This document shows positions 1 through 6,704 of a stretch of 43,761 nt of DNA, piece by piece (the stretch's first letter is position 1; the number at the start of each line of letters is the position of its first letter). The position numbers were made by a program, and so were the translations under genes. The stretch comes from a virus. The notes beneath the pieces are model-generated. The model ran no database searches. It saw only the letters and a program-made list of their open reading frames with translations, and was not told where the DNA came from. The DNA is taken from positions 1-43,761 of the IMG/VR virus record IMGVR_UViG_3300034631_000071; one strand, given 5' to 3'.

Positions 1-25
1 TCGCGGCGCCGACGGCGGTCGGGAA

Positions 26-75
26 TGGTGGGCGCTGACGGGTTCGAACCGCCGACCTACTCGGTGTAAACGAAC
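26..75 (-). tRNA. 3' part of tRNA-Val (UAC), truncated copy
   Basis: Read on the minus strand this is anticodon arm, variable loop, T-arm, acceptor 3' strand and CCA of a tRNA. The anticodon loop is TTTACAC (anticodon TAC at 66-68). The T-arm pairs GGCGG with CCGTC around a TTCGAAC loop (37-53). The acceptor strand AGCGCCC is followed by ACCA (26-36). The D-arm and the 5' acceptor strand are missing: beyond base 75 the sequence no longer resembles a tRNA, and the 5' anticodon strand pairs only with two G-U wobbles. It is not a functional tRNA but the duplicated 3' end left by prophage integration. Confidence 0.85.
26..75. other. attL: attL: prophage attachment site at tRNA-Val 3' end
   Basis: Tyrosine integrases commonly recombine within the anticodon arm or T-arm of tRNA genes and leave a 3'-end duplicate at one end of the element. 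Here the duplicate lies at the end opposite the integrase gene (42517-43761), which is the expected geometry. The intact tRNA should therefore lie on the minus strand just right of 43761. The exact crossover core cannot be fixed because attR is outside the window, so the limits given are those of tRNA identity. Confidence 0.8.
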
Positions 76-133
76 GTAATCAGCTGTTTGCATCCTTCAA
101 AGCCGCATAACCGTGAGAACGGAGCGGCAACAT

Positions 134-355
134 ATGAGTACGGATCAAGACAGCGCAGACCATCTGCGGACCACCGCCGCAGAACAGACGGCACTTCTAC
201 TCAACCGCGCGTCGGAGCGACGCGAGCGTGCCGATCAGCTTATGGCCGAAGGGCTGCGGGCGGCGGGCGGGCCCGACGCTTCTTCCATCGCCCATGCCGC
301 CGCCTGCTTTACCGTCGCGGCTGCGCTTCGTGGCGACGCGAGGTTCTTGCCGTGA
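134..355 (+). CDS. Small hypothetical protein, first cargo gene beside attL
   Basis: 73 residues, unrecognised. The N-terminal two thirds are hydrophilic and helical with an Arg/Glu-rich stretch; the C-terminal part is Ala-rich and more hydrophobic. The start at 134 is chosen for the GGAG at 121-124, about nine bases upstream; an earlier in-frame ATG at 113 has no better site. The stop overlaps the next start (ATGA at 352-356 region), so the two genes are translationally coupled. In the circular phage this gene would lie immediately downstream of attP and the integrase. Confidence 0.65.
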   Translation: MSTDQDSADHLRTTAAEQTALLLNRASERRERADQLMAEGLRAAGGPDASSIAHAAACFTVAAALRGDARFLP

Positions 356-1053
356 TGGCGCTGGTCTATCACGGAACACCGCTGACGCCTCGTCCGGCGT
401 TGATGGCCGTCGCGGGCCGCGCCTTCTGCGTCAGCTATTTCCGCCCTGACAACGTGGAGGACGTGGAGAGGATTGCCCCCTTCGTCATGTACGACAACGG
501 TGCCTTTTCCTACTGGATGCAGGCCGTGCGCGCCGGGGCAGACCCGATGGACGCGGGAAGGCTCGACTGGACGAACTATTACGAATGGCTGGAGGAGCGG
601 CTGTTCGTGCCCGGCCGCTGGGCGGTCATCCCCGATAAGCCCGCCGCGCCGTCGCAGATGAACGACGGCCTGCTGAACGAATGGCCGTTCGGCCGTTCGC
701 GAGGCGCACCGGTGTGGCACATGGATGGGCCGATCGACCGCCTCGGCAAGCTGTGCGAGCGCTTCGACCGCGTGTGCCTCGGCTGGATCGGAGATCCGAA
801 AAAGGAGCCGGTCGGCTGCGACGCCTACCGCGCCCGAATGGATGAGGTCGCCGCGCTGTTCGGCAACGACTGGCCCCCGACGCATATGCTCCGCGGCGTG
901 CTGGTGGGCGGCGACTATCCATTCGTGAGCTGCGACAGCACCAGCCTCGCGCAGAATCACCACCGCTACCGCCAGCCGCTGTTCGCCGGGACGCCCGACG
1001 AATGGGGCGGGGTGCGCGCCTACGCCGACAAACTGGAAAGGATGGCCGGATGA
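355..1053 (+). CDS. tRNA-guanine-transglycosylase-like (DpdA-like) TIM-barrel protein
   Basis: 232 residues starting in an ATGA overlap with the gene before. Three elements recall the TGT superfamily, which exchanges guanine for 7-deazaguanines in tRNA or, in DpdA, in DNA. YDNGAFS at residues 46-52 corresponds to the DSGGFQ substrate-binding loop. GVLVGGD at 181-187 resembles the glycine-rich strand end. SCDSTS at 192-197 lies where TGT has its nucleophilic Asp. It is far shorter than bacterial Tgt (about 370 residues) and lacks the zinc-binding C-terminus, as do short phage and DpdA-type members. What is seen is the motif order; the base-exchange activity and the nucleic acid substrate are inference. 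No preQ0 synthesis genes are in the window. Confidence 0.5.
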   Translation: MALVYHGTPLTPRPALMAVAGRAFCVSYFRPDNVEDVERIAPFVMYDNGAFSYWMQAVRAGADPMDAGRLDWTNYYEWLEERLFVPGRWAVIPDKPAAPSQMNDGLLNEWPFGRSRGAPVWHMDGPIDRLGKLCERFDRVCLGWIGDPKKEPVGCDAYRARMDEVAALFGNDWPPTHMLRGVLVGGDYPFVSCDSTSLAQNHHRYRQPLFAGTPDEWGGVRAYADKLERMAG

Positions 1054-1109
1054 CCACCGCCGATCGTGCTACAGCAGAGAAGGCCCTTGAATGGGGGAGG
1101 GAGGGGTAG
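1050..1109 (+). CDS. 19-residue ORF bridging two genes (possible coupling peptide)
   Basis: This tiny frame starts in an ATGA overlap with the stop of the TGT-like gene and ends one base before the ATG at 1110. Its last codons form the purine-rich GGGGGAGGGAGGGG that serves as ribosome-binding site for the next gene. It may simply keep ribosomes moving to 1110. There is no evidence that the peptide itself matters. Confidence 0.25.
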   Translation: MTTADRATAEKALEWGREG

Positions 1110-1385
1110 ATGCAGACGACTGACCCCATGGAGCGGCTGATCGAGGCCGCGCTGATCGACGCGGGCATCGCGTATGAGAGCGACAACGGCGGGGGTAGCC
1201 CTGCCAACCTCGACTTCTACCTTCCGGCCTTCGATCTTCATATCGAAGTGAAGCGCCTGCACAGTGACCGGATCGCGGCGCAGATGGCGCGGGCCGAGAA
1301 CGTGATCGTGGCTCAAGGCAAGCCGGCGGTGGAAGCGTTGGCCCGTATGATAGCAGCCCTTCCCACCGACCCTTCACAGGAATAG
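1110..1385 (+). CDS. Small PD-(D/E)XK nuclease-like protein
   Basis: 91 residues. An N-terminal helix is followed by LDFYLP (Asp35), a strand-turn-strand and IEVK (Glu46, Lys48). That gives a D-x10-E-x-K pattern typical of minimal PD-(D/E)XK nuclease cores, and the following helix (residues 51-85) fits the fold. Phages carry many such small nucleases in recombination, packaging or host-takeover roles; which applies here is unknown. A strong purine-rich ribosome-binding site precedes the ATG. It lies directly downstream of the TGT-like gene and probably shares its transcript. Confidence 0.6.
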   Translation: MQTTDPMERLIEAALIDAGIAYESDNGGGSPANLDFYLPAFDLHIEVKRLHSDRIAAQMARAENVIVAQGKPAVEALARMIAALPTDPSQE

Positions 1386-1452
1386 CTTAGGGGCTGTCCT
1401 ACATCGCCATTCCCGTTCCACATCCGTTCTCCCGATTCGAGGAGGAACGATC

Positions 1453-1614
1453 ATGTGGGATGCAGAGATATGGCGCGGAAGGTTCAGCACCTACACGGTG
1501 AGCCAGTTGGTGGATTTGATCGAGCGGCAGGGGAAAGACGACCCGCTGTCACTTCTTGCTGACGCCGAGCTGGTGAAGCGGGTGGAGGCTAGGGAGCGTC
1601 GGGCTTCCGAGTAG
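1453..1614 (+). CDS. Small hypothetical protein
   Basis: 53 residues, hydrophilic and mostly helical, with an Arg/Glu-rich C-terminus; not recognised. The start is supported by a near-perfect GAGGAGGAAC ribosome-binding site six to eight bases upstream. It is the last plus-strand gene of the attL-side cluster. Its 3' end overlaps by 26 bases the end of the convergent gene 1589-1747, so the two opposing transcripts meet here with no visible terminator between them. The gap 1386-1452 before it shows no other feature. Confidence 0.6.
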   Translation: MWDAEIWRGRFSTYTVSQLVDLIERQGKDDPLSLLADAELVKRVEARERRASE

Positions 1615-1747
1615 CGGCGATGATGATGGGCGCCGCTTTGGCCACGGCCTTCGGCGCCACCAGCCCGACGACGACCAGCGCCAGCTCGGGGTTCTCCTTG
1701 GCCTTCTTCACGACGCTGCCGAGCAGCTTACCCAGGTTGATCTTCAT
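1589..1747 (-). CDS. Small hydrophobic protein of the lysis module
   Basis: 52 residues. An N-terminal basic amphipathic stretch is followed by a hydrophobic segment from about residue 22 to 46 (LALVVVGLVAPKAVAKAAPIII). It may be a membrane peptide accompanying the holin, but no family is recognised. Its ATG overlaps the stop of the holin-like gene (ATGA, 1744-1747). It is the last gene of the long leftward transcription unit and its 3' end overlaps the convergent gene 1453-1614. Confidence 0.55.
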   Translation of the reverse strand: MKINLGKLLGSVVKKAKENPELALVVVGLVAPKAVAKAAPIIIAATRKPDAP

Positions 1748-2019
1748 TTCGCTTCCTCGCTGATGGGAGGCGAAGCCTTAGCCTGCGCCTCGATGATGTC
1801 CTGATTGCGCACGGCCAGTTCGCTGCCGGCCTTCGTGGACGAGAAGCCCCAGCCCACCACGTCCTTCAAGAATGCGCCCGCGATGAGGGTGCCGATCGTC
1901 TTGAAGAACTCGTCCTGGCGTAGGGTGGGGTCCAGCCACAGCATCGCCAGCATGACGATCAGGAGGGAGTAGCAGGCAACGGCGATCCAGCCGCGCGCGT
2001 CGGGCCAGCGGATGCTCAT
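1744..2019 (-). CDS. Putative holin
   Basis: 91 residues with a clear transmembrane segment at about residues 10-29 (WIAVACYSLLIVMLAMLWL) and a second, weaker hydrophobic stretch at about 41-59 (TIGTLIAGAFLKDVVGWGF), then a charged C-terminal tail. Size, topology and position beside an endolysin gene fit a holin, which permeabilises the inner membrane to trigger lysis. No family signature was recognised, so the role rests on context. It starts in an ATGA overlap with the preceding gene. Confidence 0.55.
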   Translation of the reverse strand: MSIRWPDARGWIAVACYSLLIVMLAMLWLDPTLRQDEFFKTIGTLIAGAFLKDVVGWGFSSTKAGSELAVRNQDIIEAQAKASPPISEEAK

Positions 2020-2270
2020 GCATCATCCTCCATCTGGTCGAGAGTTTCGCGGGTCAGCTTGGTCGAGCCGAGGGAGAGCATACCGATCGCTCGCAGCCCG
2101 TCGATATTGCCCCAGCCGTACAGCACGATCTCACCGTCCTGCTCTGCGACCGCGACCATGCTTTCGATGTGGGCGATTTCGCCGCTGTCCAGATCGTCAG
2201 CCATGCGTCGAAACTGCCCGGCCACGTCGGCAGCGTTCACCTCTCGGAGAGGGACGACCTTGGCGCTCAC
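2016..2270 (-). CDS. Hypothetical protein between endolysin and holin
   Basis: 84 residues, soluble and acidic. It has a strand-rich centre (DGEIVLYGWGNIDGLRAIGML) and starts with GTG in a GTGA overlap with the endolysin stop. Short proteins with this kind of sequence occur as unassigned phage early or lysis genes. I cannot assign a function. The central part would suit a small alpha/beta domain. Confidence 0.6.
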   Translation of the reverse strand: MSAKVVPLREVNAADVAGQFRRMADDLDSGEIAHIESMVAVAEQDGEIVLYGWGNIDGLRAIGMLSLGSTKLTRETLDQMEDDA

Positions 2271-2824
2271 GACGCGTAGACCTTCGCTTCAGCGGCGCGG
2301 CGCTTGGTAAGGCCGTTCAGGACGCGCCCACCGGCCTTATTCCAGCGGCTGAATTGCGCAGCCGCACCCGCGTAGTCGCCAGCATTGTGCAGCTTCAGCA
2401 GAGTACTGTCCTCGAACGCGCCCAGCCCGATGTTGTAGGCCAGTGAGGTCAGGGCACCGCGCTGATTGTCGGTCGCCTTGGGTACCAGCTTCACCACCCC
2501 CGCCATGAAGCGCGCCACGTCCGCGGCTAGGCGAGCGTCGGCGTCCACCTGCGTCCAGCGTACACCCTTCTTGATGCCGGGGCCGGTTGCTCCCCAGCCG
2601 ATGGTCCATGGGTCGCCGCCCGTGCCAGGGTCAGGGTAGGCGGACAGCTCGCAACCTTCGAACTGCTTGATAAGCGACAGGGCAGGGACCAGCGCGCCGT
2701 CACCCTCGCGCGGCAGGCCGAAGCCGTCCGCCATAGCGTCGATCGCCTGGACCTCGCCGTTGGTGAACGTGCGGCCACCCGGCAGGAATACTCGGATCGC
2801 TTCAAACAGGTTTTTGCGGGTCAT
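2267..2824 (-). CDS. Endolysin, GH24 (T4-type) lysozyme
   Basis: 185 residues. The muramidase domain begins around residue 48: IKQFEGCELSAYPD gives the catalytic Glu56 and Asp65, and WTIGWG follows with Thr74, the E/D/T triad of glycoside hydrolase family 24. The rest (DADARLAADV, NQRGALTSLAYNIG, FSRWNKAGG) matches the conserved helical lobe. It cleaves the MurNAc-GlcNAc bonds of peptidoglycan. A roughly 45-residue N-terminal helical extension replaces the usual immediate start. It is not a signal-arrest helix, so export probably needs the holin. Confidence 0.92.
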   Translation of the reverse strand: MTRKNLFEAIRVFLPGGRTFTNGEVQAIDAMADGFGLPREGDGALVPALSLIKQFEGCELSAYPDPGTGGDPWTIGWGATGPGIKKGVRWTQVDADARLAADVARFMAGVVKLVPKATDNQRGALTSLAYNIGLGAFEDSTLLKLHNAGDYAGAAAQFSRWNKAGGRVLNGLTKRRAAEAKVYAS

Positions 2825-3260
2825 CCCCAGCCTCCTTAACCGCCGCGCCCGCTTGGCCGGCGCTGATGATCCGAGCCGCGCGGATTGCCGCCTTCTCTTG
2901 GACCTGAGCCGCCGCGCGCTTCTCCATTAGATCCTTGATCCTGAGCGCGTGGGCTGCCGCCTTCTCCGGCGACGTTTCCAGCAGCGTCAGCAGCAGATCG
3001 AGGCAAGTTTCCGCGTTGCGCAGATCATGCCGGAGGATGCTGATTTCGGCTTCAAACGACGCGCGCTGCTCTTCAAGCTTGGCCTCCAGCTTCTCGATCC
3101 TCGACATTCTGCGATCCCCGAGGGCGGTCTTGGCGCGAGTTGCCGCGTCCTGAATGGCAGGCCACCCTTTGATGATCGCAGTGATGACGGCGAGCGTGAG
3201 AACCCAGCCCCACGGCGCCCGCTCGACGGAAGCAACAACCGCGCTGCCGATGCCGGGCAT
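2802..3260 (-). CDS. Membrane-anchored coiled-coil protein, possible i-spanin
   Basis: 152 residues from the ATG at 3260, which has an AGAGGAAAG site eight bases upstream; a longer frame from 3338 has no such site. Residues about 18-36 form one membrane segment (WGWVLTLAVITAIIKGW). A long charged coiled coil follows (about 50-95), then an Ala/Arg-rich tail. This N-in, periplasmic coiled-coil layout and its place upstream of the endolysin suit an inner-membrane spanin of Rz type. No nested Rz1-like lipoprotein was identified, so the call is tentative. Confidence 0.45.
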   Translation of the reverse strand: MPGIGSAVVASVERAPWGWVLTLAVITAIIKGWPAIQDAATRAKTALGDRRMSRIEKLEAKLEEQRASFEAEISILRHDLRNAETCLDLLLTLLETSPEKAAAHALRIKDLMEKRAAAQVQEKAAIRAARIISAGQAGAAVKEAGDDPQKPV

Positions 3261-3300
3261 CACGCCGCTTTCCTCTTGATCGGGGAGTCCGACCGTGGGG

Positions 3301-3423
3301 TCACTGCTCGTCCGCCGCCTCGACCTCGCCAGCGCCAAGCCAGCGCGACAGCTCGTTGGCGACTTGGGGGTTCGGTGCCAGTTCGATCGCCCGCATCAGG
3401 GCTTCGCGATAGTCGTTGGTCAT
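3301..3423 (-). CDS. Small hypothetical protein after the tailspike
   Basis: 40 residues. An N-terminal helix containing ALMRAIELAPNPQVANELSRWLG is followed by an acidic tail. Its ATG overlaps the tailspike stop (ATGA, 3420-3423), which makes translation likely. It is hydrophilic with no membrane segment and has no recognised family. Confidence 0.5.
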   Translation of the reverse strand: MTNDYREALMRAIELAPNPQVANELSRWLGAGEVEAADEQ

Positions 3424-5672
3424 GCGCTCGCGCTCCAAGTGCCGGGCGTGCCGGTCGTATTGCAGACGGTCTTCGAGAGGGTGCTGGTAGGATTGTTGAA
3501 CTCGATCCGGTCACCCTGCCTGCCTGGGAAGCCCGCAGGCGGGGTGGTGTCCGCGCTGAGTTTCTCGCGAGGACTCTTGTAAGTCGTGCGATCCGGGCCG
3601 CCGCTGCTGTCTACGCCCACAGGGACAATCGACAGGCCTACCCAGCGGGTGGTGACGCCGACGCCGTAGCGGGCGCCGGTGAACAGACGTAGCGCACCCC
3701 ATCCCTCGTCGCTGCTGACCGAAATGGCCGCACCGCCCGACGCGTGCCCCTGGATGGTAGGATCGCCAATGATCGACGCCCCGACGCAGCTATTTGCGAA
3801 GGTGTCCACGGCAATTCCGAACTTGGCGCTTTCGCCGCTCTCCAGCCCGATCACGCCGCCGTTTACGGTCGTCGCGGTCGAGCGGCCGACGAAGACGTTC
3901 GCTCGGCCCATCCCTGCCCGGTTGTTGAAGCTGACCTGTGCGTCGGTGACGGTGCAGCGGAGAGGGGCCGCTTGCCCCATGCCTGCGCCGTATTCGGAAA
4001 CGAGGACGCCCTCCATGCGGCATAGCGTGGCGCGCGGTCGGACGAAATGCACATCGACCGCCCGATCGCCGGATTGATGGCCGACGTAGTGGCCGGTCGA
4101 GCCGCAATCGGTGAATGTGCCCCCGCGCTGCTGGATGACGCGGATGCCGATGCCTTGTTCTGTGACCCCGGACGGAGCCTTGCCGGTCACCCGCTCCATG
4201 CTCATGTTTGTCAACGCCAGAGGCGGCACAAGCGCGCTGTAGCCGTTCTGCTCTACAGCACGCTGCACGTTGTCGGCGAGTGTGTCCGAGTAGATCAGGT
4301 TCCCGCTGACCCCGGTGTCGGGGCAGGAGATATCGCGAAAGACTATGTTCTGGTAAGCGCGGCGCTTGTCGTCCTCCCGCGCAAACTCGAACCCTAGGTC
4401 GCCGCCCGTGTGCCGCACGGTGGCATAGGTTGTAGCCTCGACACTGAAGTCCTCGACCAGCACGTTGTAGCAGCCCGACCAGCGCGTCCCGTGCGAGCCG
4501 GTGTCCGTGCCGGTGGTAGGCTGGTTCAGCTTGCCAGCCCGAATTTTGCGCACCGTCCAATCGTGCGGATGGGTTGTGTACCCAGTGCCGTTGTCGAACG
4601 CCGTGCGGCTCCCAGCGATGTTCTCGCTGCTGATCGGCCCCACCGTGCCCCAGTCCGCATGGACGACCCCGAACATTCGGTCGTTATCTGGAACCGTGAT
4701 GTTTTCGATCAGGCCAAACGAAGAACCGCCCATGATTGCAATAGCCACCCCACCCACAGGATTCTGACCATTACCGTCGTAGGCGAGCTTATTCGTCGTT
4801 AGGGTGCCGGGGCCGATTACCTGCACGTCGGTGATGCCTTCGTCGGGGCTGAGGCTACTTGTGCTGGTCGATGCTCCGTACCGAGGGCCAATAGTCACGC
4901 AGGCATGGGCCTGCGTCTGCTGTGATGGCGAGCCACTGCTGTTGACGGTGATAGACCCGCCGTTGAGAAGGAGCCGCGACCGCGACCGTAGTCGCACACC
5001 GGGGTCATCAGAACCGGACAGGTTCAGCACCAGCGCCGCGCCATTGAGGTCGAGGGTCACGCCCTCTTTGATGATAGGCGCGGGGGTGCAATTGTAAGTA
5101 CCACGGGGTAGGCGCACCAAATCTCCCGACGTGGCGCTGTCAATCGCGGCCTGGATCATAGGATATGCATTCGGAGCCGCCCCAATGATGGGCACGATAT
5201 CGGTAGCCGGCCTGCGCACCCATGCACCGACAGACAGCGCCGTGCTGTCCGCCTTGATGATGTTCACGTCATCGGCTTGGCCGGTGTAGTTGCCGAGGGT
5301 CCAATTAAAGCGCCCGTCCGGAATGCCGGGGACGCCAACGAGGGATGCCGTCTTGCGCCCGATGTCGGATGCCTTGAACGCGGCCAGCAGGATGTAGGTG
5401 TTGTCCGACGCGCCCGGCGGGCCAACGGTTTCGGGAGGCGTGCCGATCGTGACCGCCTCCTTTGCATAGGACACACCGCCCAAGCGATAATCCAGCTGGT
5501 AGTAACCGTCCGGCGCCTCGATGGCGAAAGCTCCGAAAGCGTCCGTCACAGCGGGTTGCGGCGACACACCCGTTGCCGTCGAGCCGTCACGATTGAGCGT
5601 GAAGACCTGAATGCCTTCGACCGGGCGGCTGTAGCCGCTGTCGTCTACGACGGTGTTGCTATAGCTGGGCAT
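3420..5672 (-). CDS. Tailspike with pectin-lyase-like beta-helix
   Basis: 750 residues from the ATG at 5672; a TTG 33 bases earlier is possible but less likely. The N-terminus (about 1-120) looks like a carboxypeptidase-regulatory or Ig-like particle-binding domain. From about residue 180 (MIQAAIDSATSGDLVRLPRGTY) begins a right-handed beta-helix of the kind seen in tailspikes and pectate lyases, with repeated GGSI, GVTL and NITV coils. Such proteins bind and often cleave capsule or O-antigen. The catalytic residues cannot be named from sequence alone. It follows the short tail-adaptor genes and precedes the lysis module, the P22 gp9 position. Confidence 0.8.
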   Translation of the reverse strand: MPSYSNTVVDDSGYSRPVEGIQVFTLNRDGSTATGVSPQPAVTDAFGAFAIEAPDGYYQLDYRLGGVSYAKEAVTIGTPPETVGPPGASDNTYILLAAFKASDIGRKTASLVGVPGIPDGRFNWTLGNYTGQADDVNIIKADSTALSVGAWVRRPATDIVPIIGAAPNAYPMIQAAIDSATSGDLVRLPRGTYNCTPAPIIKEGVTLDLNGAALVLNLSGSDDPGVRLRSRSRLLLNGGSITVNSSGSPSQQTQAHACVTIGPRYGASTSTSSLSPDEGITDVQVIGPGTLTTNKLAYDGNGQNPVGGVAIAIMGGSSFGLIENITVPDNDRMFGVVHADWGTVGPISSENIAGSRTAFDNGTGYTTHPHDWTVRKIRAGKLNQPTTGTDTGSHGTRWSGCYNVLVEDFSVEATTYATVRHTGGDLGFEFAREDDKRRAYQNIVFRDISCPDTGVSGNLIYSDTLADNVQRAVEQNGYSALVPPLALTNMSMERVTGKAPSGVTEQGIGIRVIQQRGGTFTDCGSTGHYVGHQSGDRAVDVHFVRPRATLCRMEGVLVSEYGAGMGQAAPLRCTVTDAQVSFNNRAGMGRANVFVGRSTATTVNGGVIGLESGESAKFGIAVDTFANSCVGASIIGDPTIQGHASGGAAISVSSDEGWGALRLFTGARYGVGVTTRWVGLSIVPVGVDSSGGPDRTTYKSPREKLSADTTPPAGFPGRQGDRIEFNNPTSTLSKTVCNTTGTPGTWSASA

Positions 5673-6114
5673 TGCCGTTCCCGTAGTTTGCGACTGTTGC
5701 TTCAACTTCGGGCGTCAGTGCCGTCCGGCCCGAGGCGTCTGTGATCGTGCATCTGAATGCCGCGGTCTTGGTCTGCCCGCTGCCCACGAAGCCTCGGAAG
5801 GCGGTGATCGCAGCAGTCGGGCTGGCCGCGAAGAGCTCATCCCCGTTCGTCCGCGCCCAGGCGTAGGTGAAAGGTGCGGTTCCGTTCAGCGGCTTGGCTT
5901 CGACGCTGTTCGTGAGAACCTGCTGCGCGCCCGGGTTCTCAGCGGCGCCATAGGCCGTGACCGGGTTTGCCGACGCTGTAATGCGCTTGGCCGTGCCGGT
6001 GTTCACCAGCCCGCTTGCGGCGCGGAACATCATCCCGCCGCACTCGACAAGCCCGCTGCCCGTGCGCAGGAACGGCGTTACCTCCACCAGGCCGGATGCG
6101 GTGCGGAACATCAT
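5659..6114 (-). CDS. Virion-associated protein with Ig-like domain and N-terminal FRxxSGLV repeats
   Basis: 151 residues. The first 40 residues contain three near copies of a short unit (FRTASGLV, FLRTGSGLV, FRAASGLV). The rest is an Ig/PKD-like beta-sandwich (PFTYAWARTNG, TKTAAFRCTITDASG). Such domains decorate phage tails and bind cell-surface sugars weakly. It overlaps the tailspike start by 14 bases and starts in an ATGA overlap with the head-binding adaptor gene. A role as a linker between adaptor and tailspike is inferred from gene order. Confidence 0.55.
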   Translation of the reverse strand: MMFRTASGLVEVTPFLRTGSGLVECGGMMFRAASGLVNTGTAKRITASANPVTAYGAAENPGAQQVLTNSVEAKPLNGTAPFTYAWARTNGDELFAASPTAAITAFRGFVGSGQTKTAAFRCTITDASGRTALTPEVEATVANYGNGNAQL

Positions 6115-6704
6115 GACGCCGCCTTCAGCCAGATGTCGCCGGGCTGGCTGGTGGGATCAGTGGTGTTCTCAGGGCCGTAGACCCGGCCAGAGACGTAGGT
6201 GCTGTTCACGTAGTAGAGGTGACTTCCCGCGCTCTGCCGCGTGATGTTGCCGGTCACGATGCCGCCGGCCGCAGGAAGGGGGTCAGGGATGCCCGTCGCC
6301 GTCTTCAGCGCCCCGGCATTCGCCAGCGTGAGGAGGTTGCGGCCGAACGAGGTCGTGGTCAGCGCCGCAATGGCCGTCAGGTCGGCGTCGAGCGGCTGGA
6401 ACGCCTCCACCTCGGGAAACAGCGTCGGCACGTAGCTGATGAGGTTCCCATCCGCGTCCCGTACCCGCATGGAATAGTCGGTCTCCGCCATGAAGACGAA
6501 CGCGGGGGTGGCGCCGTTGACGATGCGCCCGCCCGACGTCCGCAGCGGCTGAGCCGCCGGGATCGTGCGCTCGAAGTCCCAATACAGCTGGATCGGCTGG
6601 TCTTCGGGATCGGCACTTGCGACGCCGACGTAGATGAAGCCAGCGTCTAGCAGCGACCCGCGCGCGTTGAGAAACAGCGGAGTGGGGTTGGTCAGCTTAG
6701 TCAT
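6111..6704 (-). CDS. Tail adaptor with P22 tailspike head-binding-type domain
   Basis: 197 residues from the ATG at 6704, which overlaps the end of the ejection-protein gene. Residues 6-110 resemble the head-binding domain of P22 gp9: LFLNARGSLLDAGFIYVG, a PIQLYWD strand, AQPLRTSGGRIV, and YSMRVRDADGNLISYVP. A tail-fibre-like LDADLTAIAAL linker and a short C-terminal beta region follow. P22 carries this domain fused to the spike; here the spike is a separate gene. The protein probably plugs onto the gp4/gp10 tail hub and holds the receptor-binding proteins. Confidence 0.7.
   Translation of the reverse strand: MTKLTNPTPLFLNARGSLLDAGFIYVGVASADPEDQPIQLYWDFERTIPAAQPLRTSGGRIVNGATPAFVFMAETDYSMRVRDADGNLISYVPTLFPEVEAFQPLDADLTAIAALTTTSFGRNLLTLANAGALKTATGIPDPLPAAGGIVTGNITRQSAGSHLYYVNSTYVSGRVYGPENTTDPTSQPGDIWLKAAS

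Noticed and set aside
26-75. Functional tRNA gene at the left edge
   Set aside because: Only the 3' part is present; no D-arm or 5' acceptor strand follows beyond base 75.
235-963. Long minus-strand open frame opposite the TGT-like gene
   Set aside because: High GC leaves many long antisense frames; the plus strand has ribosome sites, coupling and family motifs.
2949-3692. Plus-strand open frame opposite the spanin-like and tailspike genes
   Set aside because: Arg/Pro/Ala-rich translation without motifs, no ribosome site; the minus-strand genes are well supported.
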